The position numbers and the translations under genes are program-made. 64,000 bases of DNA from Bacteroidetes bacterium GWA2_40_15. GTDB taxonomy: Bacteria; Bacteroidota; Bacteroidia; Bacteroidales; VadinHA17. The notes beneath the pieces are model-generated. The model had not been told where the DNA came from. It did no database searches and was given only the letters and a program-made list of their open reading frames with translations. This document shows, in pieces, positions 54,811-63,660 of this stretch. The stretch spans positions 32,168-96,167 of the forward strand of contig MENI01000030.1 of assembly GCA_001768195.1 (NCBI GenBank). The letters are read 5' to 3'. The stretch's first letter is position 1; each line of letters begins with the position of its first letter.

Positions 54811-55011
54811 AAGAAATTAATCGTATTATATCCCCAACACCCAAGCAAATAAGTACGCAAGATAATTCTTAGAAAGCAATTCTGAAATTGTAAGTAATAA
54901 CATAATGTTAAAAAAGATCAAAAAAGGTCAAATCATACATAATCCCTGCAATATTTTCATATAACATAAATATATTGTACTTTTAAACGTGATTCAAAAC
55001 AGGATAAGGTG

Positions 55012-55218
55012 ATGAATGGATCAGTGAGTATACTAAAATATGCCCTGTATATTTTGTTGATGCTTGCGATGACATCATGCGCATCATCTAAGAAGAATTC
55101 ATATCATGCCAAAAAGAAGGAGTCATCGCGCGTAAGCACTTCACAACTAGGTAGAAACAAGTATTATTTTTCAACAGGGTACCAGAAAAAGCTGAACAGG
55201 AGCTACAAAAAACGATAA
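55012..55218 (+). CDS. Small basic lipoprotein
   Basis: A 68-residue protein with a lipoprotein signal: hydrophobic ILKYALYILLMLAMTSC with the lipobox cysteine at about 24, then a Ser/Lys/Tyr-rich basic tail (SSKKNSYHAKKKES, KLNRSYKKR). The frame can start at GTG 55009 or ATG 55012; the ATG was chosen. Its function is unknown. The mature part, with its high positive charge, may lie against peptidoglycan or LPS. It is convergent with the MBL hydrolase gene (10 bp between the ends). Confidence 0.68.
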   Translation: MNGSVSILKYALYILLMLAMTSCASSKKNSYHAKKKESSRVSTSQLGRNKYYFSTGYQKKLNRSYKKR

Positions 55219-55228
55219 TAAGCGGCAA

Positions 55229-55996
55229 TCACTTATTAAATTGAACAGTGAGTCCGTCAAATGCCAATGATGTCCCCTTAGGCAATTCTTTTGAAACTTC
55301 AGCATGATATCCCATCTGATGGCTGATATGGGTAATAAAAGCCTTTTTTGGAGAAATCTCCCTTATAAGATCAAGAGCTTCCCTGAGGCTGAAATGCGAA
55401 ATATGCTTTTCTTTCCTTAACGCATTTATTACAAGATACTTAACTCCAAAGAGTTTTTCTTTGCTCTCTTCAGGTATATAGTTGGTATCTGTTATGTACG
55501 CAAAATTTCCGATTCTGAATCCATATACAGGCAAATGGTAATGGAATACTCTTATTGGCAGAATTTCCAACCCCTTTACATTAAATCCATGTTCCTGGAT
55601 AGGGTTAAGCTTCATTTTAGGAATACCAGGATACTGGATTTCAGAGAAAACATATGAATATTCCTTCCTGAGGGCTTTCTGTACCCTGTCCTCCGAAAAA
55701 ATATCGATGGCAGACTGGCTCTTATAGTTAAATGCTCTGACATCATCAAGACCTGCAATATGGTCCTTATGCTCATGGGTCAGAATTATTGAATCGAGTC
55801 TTTTAACCTTTTCGCGAAGCATCTGTTGTCTGAAGTCGGGACCAGCATCAAACAGCAATATTACATTATCTTCTTCGAGAAGCAGTGATGTCCTCAGCCT
55901 CTTGTCATGAGGGTCATCGGAATTACAAGTATTGCAATCACAAGCTATTACCGGCACACCCTGAGATGTTCCTGTACCCAGAAAAGTAATTTTCAC
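55229..55996 (-). CDS. MBL-fold metallo-hydrolase (PhnP-like)
   Basis: A 255-residue metallo-beta-lactamase-fold hydrolase. The N-terminus MKITFLGTGTSQGVPVIACDCNTCNSDDPHDKRLRTS has the cysteine/aspartate zinc-structural motif of PhnP-like phosphodiesterases; the metal motif is THEHKDHIAGLDD; later ligands are in YITDTNYI and FITHISHQMGYH. PhnP cleaves cyclic ribose phosphates in phosphonate use, but the many paralogues have other phosphodiester substrates, and no phn gene is near. The start codon is GTG at 55996, which fits the family N-terminus. Confidence 0.88.
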   Translation of the reverse strand: MKITFLGTGTSQGVPVIACDCNTCNSDDPHDKRLRTSLLLEEDNVILLFDAGPDFRQQMLREKVKRLDSIILTHEHKDHIAGLDDVRAFNYKSQSAIDIFSEDRVQKALRKEYSYVFSEIQYPGIPKMKLNPIQEHGFNVKGLEILPIRVFHYHLPVYGFRIGNFAYITDTNYIPEESKEKLFGVKYLVINALRKEKHISHFSLREALDLIREISPKKAFITHISHQMGYHAEVSKELPKGTSLAFDGLTVQFNK

Positions 55997-56093
55997 CTAA
56001 TCATTATTTCATAACAAACCTAACTAAAAAAAAACCACAAATGGCAATAATGTATTTTGAATTTCTCATTCAGGCAAACATGGGTTAATTTAC

Positions 56094-56101
56094 TATATTT
56101 G
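56094..56101 (+). promoter_or_regulatory. -7 element (TATATTTG) of the RsmI-like methyltransferase gene
   Basis: Exact TAnnTTTG match, 18 bases before the ATG at 56120. It lies downstream of an earlier in-frame ATG (56057) and so fixes the later start. Confidence 0.55.
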
Positions 56102-56119
56102 ACTAAACATTCAACAATT

Positions 56120-56815
56120 ATGGCAGGAAAGATTTATCTTTTACCTGTAACACTGGGAGGAGATGATTTTTCATATGTTATCCCGGCTCGTGTTATAAAT
56201 ATCACCAGGCAACTGAGGTTTTTTGTAGTGGAAGAATTGAGGAGTGCCCGCAGGTATCTCAGGAAGATCGACAAAGAGTTTCCTATAGATGAAAGTAATT
56301 TCTCAGTACTTAATGAACATACAACTGAAGATGAAATTGAACAATTGCTCGATCCGATAAATATTGGGTATAATATCGGGTTGATGAGTGAAGCCGGATT
56401 ACCATGCATCGCTGATCCGGGAGCAAGGATTGTTTCGCTTGCTCAAAAAAAAAGAATAGAAGTGATCCCGCTTTCCGGACCATCATCGATTATTCTGGCA
56501 TTAATCGCTTCAGGATTTAATGGTCAGAATTTTACTTTTAACGGGTATCTGCCGGTAAAACCTGCCGAAAGGATGATAAAAATAAAAGAACTTGAGAAAA
56601 GATCCAAGACTGGATGCACTCAGATCTTTATGGAAACACCCTATCGTAATCAACAGATGTTTGATTCAATAATTAATGTATGCAATAATGAAACTCTTCT
56701 GTGTTTAGCAATAGATATAACTCTTCCGTCAGAAACAATAAAAACTATGAAAATATCACAATGGAATAAAGGGGTTCCCTCACTAAAGGACCGGCTTGTA
56801 ATTTTTATTATTTAA
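56120..56815 (+). CDS. Tetrapyrrole-methylase-fold SAM-dependent methyltransferase (RsmI-like)
   Basis: A 231-residue member of the TP-methylase family related to RsmI, which 2'-O-methylates C1402 of 16S rRNA. Visible features are GKIYLLPVTLGGDD, the SAM-binding GLMSEAGLPCIADPGARIVSLAQ, PLSGPSSIILALIASGFNGQNF and FNGYLPVKP with QIFMETPYRNQQM. The family has divergent Bacteroidota paralogues, so rRNA methylation is likely but not certain. The start at 56120 was chosen because a promoter element lies at 56094-56101, downstream of the alternative ATG at 56057. It is convergent with the FKBP gene with a 4-bp gap. Confidence 0.85.
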   Translation: MAGKIYLLPVTLGGDDFSYVIPARVINITRQLRFFVVEELRSARRYLRKIDKEFPIDESNFSVLNEHTTEDEIEQLLDPINIGYNIGLMSEAGLPCIADPGARIVSLAQKKRIEVIPLSGPSSIILALIASGFNGQNFTFNGYLPVKPAERMIKIKELEKRSKTGCTQIFMETPYRNQQMFDSIINVCNNETLLCLAIDITLPSETIKTMKISQWNKGVPSLKDRLVIFII

Positions 56816-56819
56816 AGTT

Positions 56820-57314
56820 TCATTTTCCGGGACCAGCCTTCACCTTAACCAGTTCCACATCAAACAGCAGCGGTGTAAAACCGGATATTCCTGCATAAGG
56901 TATTCCAATTGAACCATAGCCCAGAGATGAAGGTACCAGCAGTAATGACTTTCCCCCCTGTGCCATATATGTAATCCCTTCTGCAAAACCCTCAATAAGT
57001 CCCGGAGCACCAACAACTACGTCAAGCGTATTTGCAGTACCTACATTGGTATCGAATATCCGTCCATCGAGAAATTTGCCGGTATATTTTAAACTTACAG
57101 TATCAAACTTTACAGGTATCCTGCCTGTGCCGGTCACCACTTCGAGATAATAGAGACCACTGGGCTTCTTTTCAAAATTAAGACTGCTGTTTCTATCCAG
57201 ATAAGCATCGATGACAGCCTGCTCTTCTTTTTCAAACTGTTTGGTTTTATTGCATGCAGATACTGCTAACAGAAAGGTTAATGATGATAACAGTAAAATC
57301 AGTGACTTTTTCAT
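56820..57314 (-). CDS. FKBP-type peptidyl-prolyl isomerase lipoprotein
   Basis: A 164-residue lipoprotein with signal MKKSLILLLSSLTFLLAVSAC (Cys21). The FKBP domain covers about 60-160: VKFDTVSLKYTGKFLDGRIFDTN, GAPGLIEGFAEGITYMAQGGKSLLLVPSSLGYGSIG and a final FDVELVKV strand. It should catalyse proline isomerisation and chaperone proteins at the outer membrane. It lies 69 bp after a second FKBP lipoprotein gene; the two are probably paralogues in one operon. Confidence 0.9.
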   Translation of the reverse strand: MKKSLILLLSSLTFLLAVSACNKTKQFEKEEQAVIDAYLDRNSSLNFEKKPSGLYYLEVVTGTGRIPVKFDTVSLKYTGKFLDGRIFDTNVGTANTLDVVVGAPGLIEGFAEGITYMAQGGKSLLLVPSSLGYGSIGIPYAGISGFTPLLFDVELVKVKAGPGK

Positions 57315-57383
57315 TATAAGTATAATTGATTGAATTGAAACTAGATTAATCCATTAACGTAAAAAACAACATTAAATTACCTG

Positions 57384-57926
57384 TTATTGCTGAAAACTGC
57401 GCAAATATACATCTTTTGAAACAATCTGAATATTATATACAACCGTAGCCCTTGGAGGAATTTTTTTACCATCGCCAATCAGACCGTATGCCATAAAGGG
57501 CGGGATAATGAATATTGCCACTCCTCCCGGTCTCATTAGTTTAAGGCCTTCATTCAGCCCTGCCGGCAATTCACTTCTTCCCAGAACTACATCCTTAGGG
57601 CCAAGATCCTTTGAAGAATAGCACCTGGTTCCATCAAGCAGAGAACATTCATACTCAAAGACAATCCTGTCATTTTCTTTGAAAAATGCCCCATTACCTT
57701 CCTTTTCAATTTTATACCATAAACCGGCAGGAGACTCTTTCATGGCCAATCCTTTTCGTTCGGAATAGTTCTGAATCCTCTCCCTGTCTTTCTGAACAAT
57801 GTACCTGTTAATGTCAGCCAGCTCATCTTTGCCGGGTCTGAACCGTGAAGAATTATTCACTGGACTATCCCTGCATGAATATATGGCAACAGATAATAAG
57901 ATCAGTAATATAAATCTTGGAAACAT
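57384..57926 (-). CDS. gldI: GldI-like FKBP-type peptidyl-prolyl isomerase lipoprotein
   Basis: A 180-residue lipoprotein: MFPRFILLILLSVAIYSC (Cys18), then a helical segment (DINRYIVQKDRERIQNYSERKGL) and an FKBP domain (FKENDRIVFEYECSLLDGTRCYSS, LPAGLNEGLKLMRPGGVAIFIIPPFMAYGL). GldI of flavobacteria is a lipoprotein FKBP needed for gliding and T9SS function, and is found beside a DHH phosphoesterase gene as here (4 bp gap). The assignment rests on architecture and context; a role in folding T9SS components is inference. Confidence 0.8.
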   Translation of the reverse strand: MFPRFILLILLSVAIYSCRDSPVNNSSRFRPGKDELADINRYIVQKDRERIQNYSERKGLAMKESPAGLWYKIEKEGNGAFFKENDRIVFEYECSLLDGTRCYSSKDLGPKDVVLGRSELPAGLNEGLKLMRPGGVAIFIIPPFMAYGLIGDGKKIPPRATVVYNIQIVSKDVYLRSFQQ

Positions 57927-57930
57927 TACT

Positions 57931-58956
57931 CTATTCTATACCGTTAAATCTCCATGCATTATCCTGCAGAACTTTCAGAAAATACCTGATAGTATTTTCG
58001 AGAGTATCATAATATTCTCCTCCTGATGCATTCATATGGCCTCCGCCTGAAAAATACTGTGATGCAATTTCATTGGAGGGAAAGGTTCCTTTTGACCGGA
58101 AGGAGAGTTTTATAAATCCCTCCTTCTCAATAAAGAGAGTAGAGAAACAGATTCCTTTTATTGATAATGGCATATTAACGAATCCTTCTGTATCTCCCTT
58201 TACATGGTTATACTCTTTAAGGTCCTCTTTCGTCAGAAAAATATAAGCACTTTGTAATTCGGGAAGTACTACCATCCTGGTATTGAGTGCAAAACCCTGC
58301 AATCTGAGTCTTTCTGCAGAAAAATTATTGTAGATCAGGTTCAATATCTTCTCTTTCTGAATTCCGGTTTCAAGCAGATCAGCTACAATTCTCAGTGTCC
58401 GGGACGTATAGGAGCCGTATTCAAAGTTACCGGTATCTGTAATAATCCCGGTATAGAGCGCTTCGGCATATGCCTTATTCATGAATGCAGAACCATTAAG
58501 TTCACAAATCAGTTCATGTACAAGTTCACAAGTTGAGCACATTGATGATTCAGAAATGGTAATATCTGCAAATTGCAAAGGATCGAGGTGATGATCGATA
58601 AGGACTTTTTTTGCATTTGACGCAATAACAAGTTCCTCTGCTTCACCCATTCTGTTAGGCTGGTTGAAATCGAGCATAACTATCAGATCTGCAGAATTAA
58701 TAAGGCTTCTGCATTTCTTCCTGTCCTGGATAAAGACCGAGATATGATCGCTTCCCTCCATCCACTTGAGAAATTCCTGAAGATAATTGGGGGCAAGCAT
58801 GCTTACTTTCCTGCCCTGAGATGTAAGAAACTGGTATAAAGCTATTTGAGATCCTATTGCATCACCATCCGGATTGATATGAGCGATCAGCAATATATTA
58901 TCAGCTGTTGAAAAAAGTTTCGATAATTGTTTTGTATATTTGGATAATTCTATCAC
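57931..58956 (-). CDS. nrnA: DHH-family phosphoesterase (NrnA-like, oligoribonuclease/pAp phosphatase)
   Basis: NrnA-type enzymes degrade RNA or DNA oligomers of 2-5 nt and remove the 3'-phosphate from pAp. The 341-residue protein has the motifs AHINPDGDAIGSQIALYQFL, LIVMLDFNQPNRMGE, VLIDHHLDPLQFAD (the DHH motif) and a C-terminal DHHA1 domain with YFSGGGHMNASGGEYYD. The start codon is GTG at 58956. It heads a minus-strand operon with the GldI-like and FKBP genes and is divergent from ndk. Confidence 0.9.
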   Translation of the reverse strand: MIELSKYTKQLSKLFSTADNILLIAHINPDGDAIGSQIALYQFLTSQGRKVSMLAPNYLQEFLKWMEGSDHISVFIQDRKKCRSLINSADLIVMLDFNQPNRMGEAEELVIASNAKKVLIDHHLDPLQFADITISESSMCSTCELVHELICELNGSAFMNKAYAEALYTGIITDTGNFEYGSYTSRTLRIVADLLETGIQKEKILNLIYNNFSAERLRLQGFALNTRMVVLPELQSAYIFLTKEDLKEYNHVKGDTEGFVNMPLSIKGICFSTLFIEKEGFIKLSFRSKGTFPSNEIASQYFSGGGHMNASGGEYYDTLENTIRYFLKVLQDNAWRFNGIE

Positions 58957-59042
58957 TTTTACTTCTGCTTTTTTGGTTTTTTAAAGATAAAAAATATTCC
59001 GGAAGGCAAATTTTAATTAATCATGTTTCAATAATCTGAACT

Positions 59043-59465
59043 ATGTACACTGATTTTACTTTTTCAATAATTAAGCCAAACGCTGTCAGAACAGGTAAGA
59101 CCGGACCAATTCTTGCCATGATAAATGAAGCAGGATTTGAAATTGCCGCAATGAGAATGGTAAGGCTCACTAAACCACAGGCTGAATCATTTTATGCAAT
59201 ACATAATGGAAAACCTTTCTTTGAAGGACTGATTGAATTTATGACATCAGGCCCTGTAGTGGTTATGATTTTAAGGCATGAAAATGCTGTTGAGCAATTC
59301 AGAAAGCTGATCGGATCAACTGATCCCGCTAAGGCAGAGCCTGGAACCATCAGAAAACTATATGCTGTATCTGTGCAGATGAATGCGGTTCATGGATCGG
59401 ATAGTGTTGAGAATGCTGCCATAGAGGCTGGTTTCTTCTTTTCCAGAATTGAAAGGTTCTTATAG
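59043..59465 (+). CDS. ndk: Nucleoside diphosphate kinase
   Basis: Ndk transfers phosphate between nucleoside di- and triphosphates through a phosphohistidine. The 140-residue protein has FSIIKPNAVRTG at the start and the active-site His117 in NAVHGSDSVENA. The length matches bacterial Ndk. It starts 86 bp from the divergent nrnA gene; the unknown 582-residue gene follows after 53 bp. Confidence 0.97.
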   Translation: MYTDFTFSIIKPNAVRTGKTGPILAMINEAGFEIAAMRMVRLTKPQAESFYAIHNGKPFFEGLIEFMTSGPVVVMILRHENAVEQFRKLIGSTDPAKAEPGTIRKLYAVSVQMNAVHGSDSVENAAIEAGFFFSRIERFL

Positions 59466-59518
59466 AGAAAACATTCTGTCCGTTGTCGTGTTAATAGTAT
59501 TTAACTTTTATCCAACAG

Positions 59519-61267
59519 ATGCAATCTGATTTAAATCCTTTATTCTCAAATAAGAAAACACTTGAGAAATATTCTTCGGCTTTCACATTGTCCGACATGG
59601 AGATCTTCATATTTCCTGAGCTTTTTTATCCGCTTGTTATTGCTAATATTATGTCTCCCGTGTTATGGAAATGGAGAGATGATCCATGGTTTAAGGGTAT
59701 TGAGAAAAAGAATTTTAACAGCAAGGCAAACAGAATAAAACAGTATATAATACAGAATTACATATTCAATCTTGACCTTTCAACCTGGGGCCTCACATCA
59801 AAAACTAACGAAATAGCCCGATTCAGTGATTTTTTTGATATTGAGTTGCTTAAACAATCCAATGCGCTTTTCGGGTATGAGGGAGACAAATATTATTTTG
59901 ATATTGATATAAGAAAACACTTTGGCCTCGATAAATATAATTCGGATATAATTCCTTATTGGAAAACTGAAACTATCGAGGCAATGAATGCTTTCAAACA
60001 TAAGGAAAAAAATTCCACGGGGGCAGGTGAATGTGTTTCACTATCAGCGCTTTATGCATCAGCTCTTTTTGTGGTTGGGAGGATACCTCTCGAAAAGATT
60101 TTTCTGATAGCAACTCCACTTCACTCTCAGAATTTTGTAACTGAAAAAGAAGGTCTGATCACGAATAACAGAAGAATTGTCACTAAAAACATGTGGTATA
60201 ATGGTACTTCATTTTCAGAAAAAGCAAGAAGAGCCCTTGAGAATGAAAAAGTTACTATAGTTGCCCACATAACAGGCTATATACATGTTCTGTACAATGA
60301 TGCTACCATCAATAAAAGTTCCTACAATTTGTTTTCACAAAAACTTACAGAGTTTCTGAAAAGTGAACTTACAAGCCTGGTTTTCATAAACTTCCTGCGT
60401 TTCAAGTCAAAATACAAAACACTTTTCCAGTACAGATGCGAGTGTTCAGGAAAAAACAGGTACATCTCCCTTGAGAAAATGTTTGAATATGAACACACCA
60501 GCAAATACAATGTATCAGCTGATACCCGTGCTTCCCTCGTAAAGGAAATCGAGGGTGATGAGTTTCACCTCAGCCCTATCCTGGGTAAAATATTCCTGAA
60601 TGACATCGAGAACGTACTGGATAACTCAGCAGGTAAGAGCCTGGAAGCTATCAGGAATGAAGTTAATATATCCAGAGGCACTGTTTCTGAAGATGTTATA
60701 ACTGAAATGTTCAATGATATACATGACTTTATTATCACAGATCCCTGCTTGCCTGATTCTGGAAAGGACTATAAAGAGACTTATACTCTTTGTTTAAGTA
60801 CATTCGACAGCCGGGAAACAATTATTGAAAAGATCAATAACTCAATAGATAAATCAGAGTTATCGCTCCTTTCATTGTATGTGTACAGGGATATGGATAA
60901 AATTGACTGGTTGCCTTTCATAAAAGCTGCCATTGAGCGAAATCCTGTCTGCTTCAACGATCTGAATGAAAAAAGTACAGATGAAGTTTATAAGTTATTA
61001 ATCAATATGTCGAATGACTCGGTATATGACAACAACAGGCTTGCTTTACCCGATGAGATATGGAACTTCAAACGTGGTGACGGAATTGAGAAGGCACTTC
61101 TGCTTTCAGATATTATAGTTCAGAGAGAAAACTCTGCCGGTATTGAAATCATAATAGACAGGGAAAAGGTTTCTCTTGAATCAGCGGGGAGCGTATTTCA
61201 ATTTACATCGCATAAAAACTTCAGAAAGAGGATCAGTATCAGAGGAAAAGAAATCTCGGTTGAATAA
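59519..61267 (+). CDS. Large unknown protein with transglutaminase-like Cys/His motif
   Basis: A 582-residue soluble protein with no signal peptide. I do not recognise a named family. The central region (about 160-200) reads STGAGECVSLSALYASALFVVGRIP ... FLIATPLHSQNFVT (split here), which has the layout of a transglutaminase-like cysteine enzyme core: Cys at the start of a helix, small residues, then a strand ending with His. The third catalytic residue is not clear. N- and C-terminal regions are helical and acidic. It could be a cytoplasmic peptidase or amidase-like enzyme or an inactive relative. It lies after ndk and is convergent with the DUF721-recF pair. Confidence 0.75.
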   Translation: MQSDLNPLFSNKKTLEKYSSAFTLSDMEIFIFPELFYPLVIANIMSPVLWKWRDDPWFKGIEKKNFNSKANRIKQYIIQNYIFNLDLSTWGLTSKTNEIARFSDFFDIELLKQSNALFGYEGDKYYFDIDIRKHFGLDKYNSDIIPYWKTETIEAMNAFKHKEKNSTGAGECVSLSALYASALFVVGRIPLEKIFLIATPLHSQNFVTEKEGLITNNRRIVTKNMWYNGTSFSEKARRALENEKVTIVAHITGYIHVLYNDATINKSSYNLFSQKLTEFLKSELTSLVFINFLRFKSKYKTLFQYRCECSGKNRYISLEKMFEYEHTSKYNVSADTRASLVKEIEGDEFHLSPILGKIFLNDIENVLDNSAGKSLEAIRNEVNISRGTVSEDVITEMFNDIHDFIITDPCLPDSGKDYKETYTLCLSTFDSRETIIEKINNSIDKSELSLLSLYVYRDMDKIDWLPFIKAAIERNPVCFNDLNEKSTDEVYKLLINMSNDSVYDNNRLALPDEIWNFKRGDGIEKALLLSDIIVQRENSAGIEIIIDREKVSLESAGSVFQFTSHKNFRKRISIRGKEISVE

Positions 61268-61289
61268 CATACTGGAATGAATGAAATCC

Positions 61290-61580
61290 CTATCGCAGGA
61301 CAATATCTCTAATCACCTTATTACCTGCTTTTTCATTTAGTTTATCTCTAAGTGATTCTCTCAACATCATAAGTTCATTCCTTACCACTGAGGAATTAAG
61401 GTGTACATAAAGAACATGATCTTTTATGTATATCTTTGATGTCCTGGAGCTTATGGCTTTACCAACTATCTCTTCCCATGAATTAATCAGAGCTGTTTCA
61501 CCAAGCTTCTCACCCAGATTCATTTCAGTTATGTAATCTTTGATTGCTTCGGCAAGTGTTATGGTTTTGCTTCGTCTCAT
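61290..61580 (-). CDS. DUF721 domain protein (DciA-like)
   Basis: A 96-residue protein of the DUF721 family, which includes DciA, the ancestral loader or regulator of the replicative helicase DnaB. Features are the helical N-terminus, LINSWEEIVGKAISSRTSKI and IKDHVLYVHLNSSVVRNELMMLRESL. The start overlaps the recF stop by one base (TGATG), so it is translationally coupled to recF. Its position next to recF, with dnaA about 10 kb away, fits a replication role; a direct DnaB link is not shown here. Confidence 0.85.
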   Translation of the reverse strand: MRRSKTITLAEAIKDYITEMNLGEKLGETALINSWEEIVGKAISSRTSKIYIKDHVLYVHLNSSVVRNELMMLRESLRDKLNEKAGNKVIRDIVLR

Positions 61581-62704
61581 CAGCTGTTTTTTCCATTCCG
61601 TGTAATAACTTCAACCCTGTTTTCTGAAATATTGAAGAGTTTGTAATCGGTATTGTGCGAGGTCAGAATTTCATGCAACCTGCTCTGGTGAGTATCTGTT
61701 ATAAATATCTGTCCGAACCTGTGGTTCCCAACGAGTCGTATTATCTGTTCGACTCTTTCTGCATCAAACTTGTCGAAAATATCGTCGAGTAATAATATCG
61801 GAGAGAATCCGGCTTTGTGTTTTATGTAATCAAATTTTGCAAGTTTCAGTGAAACAAGATAGGATTTCTGCTGACCCTGTGAACCCAGCGATTTAACAGG
61901 GAAATCGTTCATGTCAAGTAACAGATCATCCTTGTGTATACCGACTGTTGTATATTCCAGAATCCTGTCCTTGTTTATTGCATTTGCAAGAGTTAGTCCG
62001 AAATCGCCCTCAGACAGGTGCGACCTGTATTGAAGCTTTACCGTTTCCTTTCCTGATGAAATCAATGAATAGTATTCCTGAAACACAGGAATAAGCTCCT
62101 TAACCAGAAGATCTCTCTCCTTGAAAATATAACTTCCGTACTTTATTAGCCGCGAGTCCCATCCGGAAATCATATCGCTATCGAATTTCCCTGATGATCT
62201 GAAATCTTTCAGCAGTTGGTTTCTCTGTTGAAGAGCCTTGTTATACTTCAGAACAGAATCAAGATATTCAGCATTGTATTGGCTTATAATTTTATTCATG
62301 AACCTCCTGCGATCTTCACTCCCTTCGGAAATCAGAACGCTGTCGGCAGGAGAAATCATTACAACAGGATATCTTCCAACATGTTCAGAAAGTTTCTGGT
62401 ACTCCTTCCCATTTCGTTTAAGTAACTTTTGTTTCTGCTTCTGGAATGCACAATATATCTGATCTTCCCCGTCATTCCTGGCCATTGTTCCCTGCAGAAT
62501 GAAATAGTCTTCTCCATGACGAATGCTTAGACTGTCAATATTATTGAAGAAACTCTTTGCAAGCGACAGGTAATGAATTGCATCCAGAATATTAGTTTTA
62601 CCAACTCCGTTGTTCCCGACAAAACAGTTTATTTTTGGCGAAAACTCAAGTTCAGTCAGTTCGTAATTTTTGAAATTGGTAAGTATAAGATTCTTAAGAT
62701 ACAT
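61580..62704 (-). CDS. recF: DNA replication and repair protein RecF
   Basis: RecF is an SMC-like ATPase that loads RecA at gaps through RecOR. With the ATG at 62704 it has 374 residues (MYLKNLILTNFKNY). The Walker A is FVGNNGVGKTNILDAIHYL, the signature is VKSLGSQGQQKSYLVSLKLA and Walker B is PILLLDDIFDKFDAERVEQI, all intact. Extending upstream gives only repeat-derived codons and a TTG start at 62716. The heptanucleotide array begins right at the start codon and would form the leader. Confidence 0.95.
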   Translation of the reverse strand: MYLKNLILTNFKNYELTELEFSPKINCFVGNNGVGKTNILDAIHYLSLAKSFFNNIDSLSIRHGEDYFILQGTMARNDGEDQIYCAFQKQKQKLLKRNGKEYQKLSEHVGRYPVVMISPADSVLISEGSEDRRRFMNKIISQYNAEYLDSVLKYNKALQQRNQLLKDFRSSGKFDSDMISGWDSRLIKYGSYIFKERDLLVKELIPVFQEYYSLISSGKETVKLQYRSHLSEGDFGLTLANAINKDRILEYTTVGIHKDDLLLDMNDFPVKSLGSQGQQKSYLVSLKLAKFDYIKHKAGFSPILLLDDIFDKFDAERVEQIIRLVGNHRFGQIFITDTHQSRLHEILTSHNTDYKLFNISENRVEVITRNGKNS

Positions 62705-62752
62705 TTCAGGGTTCAAAGTTCAAAGTTCAGGGTTCAAAGTTTAAAATGTAAA
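62704..62752 (+). repeat. Heptanucleotide array in the recF leader
   Basis: Seven in-register units (plus-strand reading): TTTCAGG, GTTCAAA, GTTCAAA, GTTCAGG, GTTCAAA, GTTTAAA, ATGTAAA. It directly abuts the recF start codon on the other strand, so the transcript leader would be repeat sequence. Between 62753 and 62927 there are only A-rich stretches, including short AAAAGAC repeats. Confidence 0.88.
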
Positions 62753-62927
62753 GGTAGCAGATATTGATAAAAGACAAAAGACTTGCCCTGGCAAGCTCAG
62801 CATTAATTAAAAAAAAACAAAAGACAAAAAAGCAAATTTATTAACTGATAATCTGATGTTTAACAACTATTTTTAACATAACTACATAATCATCAGACAT
62901 ATTATTTTAAAATTGTCTGAAAAAAAT

Positions 62928-62935
62928 TACTTTTG
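62928..62935 (+). promoter_or_regulatory. -7 element (TACTTTTG) of the TPR-ribH operon
   Basis: Exact TAnnTTTG match followed by CGG, 37 bases before the ATG at 62973. Confidence 0.55.
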
Positions 62936-62972
62936 CGGTGGTAAAAATTGAAGTTAAACTGTAAAATCCAAT

Positions 62973-63659
62973 ATGGCAAAGAGCAATAAGGATGCAAATC
63001 CACAGACAATATCAAATGTTGAACAGACTCTGACCAGGACAGAACAATTTCTTGAAGAGAATTACAAGAGACTATTGACCGGGCTGGTAGTAGTTGTGGC
63101 AATTGTAGGAATCATCTGGCTTGGCAAGTTTTACCTTTCCAGGAGAAATGACGAGGCATTGTCACAGATCTACCAGGCAGAAAAATATCTTGAATCGGAT
63201 TCCCTGAAACTTGCTTTAAACGGAGACGGAAACTACCTGGGATTTCTGGATATTACCAAAAGTTACAAATTCACCAAAACCGGAAACCTGGCAAATTATG
63301 GAGCCGGAATATGCTACCTTCATCTTGGGGAATACCAGTCGGCAATTGACTACCTGAACAAATACTCAAAGAAAGACAAGGTAATTGGATCTCTGGCACT
63401 GGGTGCCACAGGTGATGCACTTGTTGAATTAGGCGACCTTGACGAAGGTGCAGCAAAATATATCGAAGCTGCCGAATACGCAAAAAATTCATTTAATACG
63501 CCCCTGTTCCTAATGAAAGCAGGTGAGATATATGAAATTAGCGGAAAATTTTCAGAAGCTTTAAAGGTTTATGAACGCATAGAGAGTGAGTATCCGCAAA
63601 GTACAGAAGGCTCATCTATAGAAAAGTATATTTCAAGGATAAAGCTGCTGATAAATTAG
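62973..63659 (+). CDS. Membrane-anchored TPR protein (YfgM-like)
   Basis: A 228-residue protein with a cytoplasmic N-terminus (about 1-35), one membrane helix (about 38-56, [18 protein letters not shown]) and a periplasmic domain with two or three TPR units ([44 protein letters not shown]). Its topology resembles YfgM, a SecYEG-associated chaperone ancillary protein of enterobacteria; function here is inferred only. ribH starts 1 bp after its stop. It has its own promoter element. Confidence 0.85.
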   Translation: MAKSNKDANPQTISNVEQTLTRTEQFLEENYKRLLTGLVVVVAIVGIIWLGKFYLSRRNDEALSQIYQAEKYLESDSLKLALNGDGNYLGFLDITKSYKFTKTGNLANYGAGICYLHLGEYQSAIDYLNKYSKKDKVIGSLALGATGDALVELGDLDEGAAKYIEAAEYAKNSFNTPLFLMKAGEIYEISGKFSEALKVYERIESEYPQSTEGSSIEKYISRIKLLIN

Positions 63660-63660
63660 C

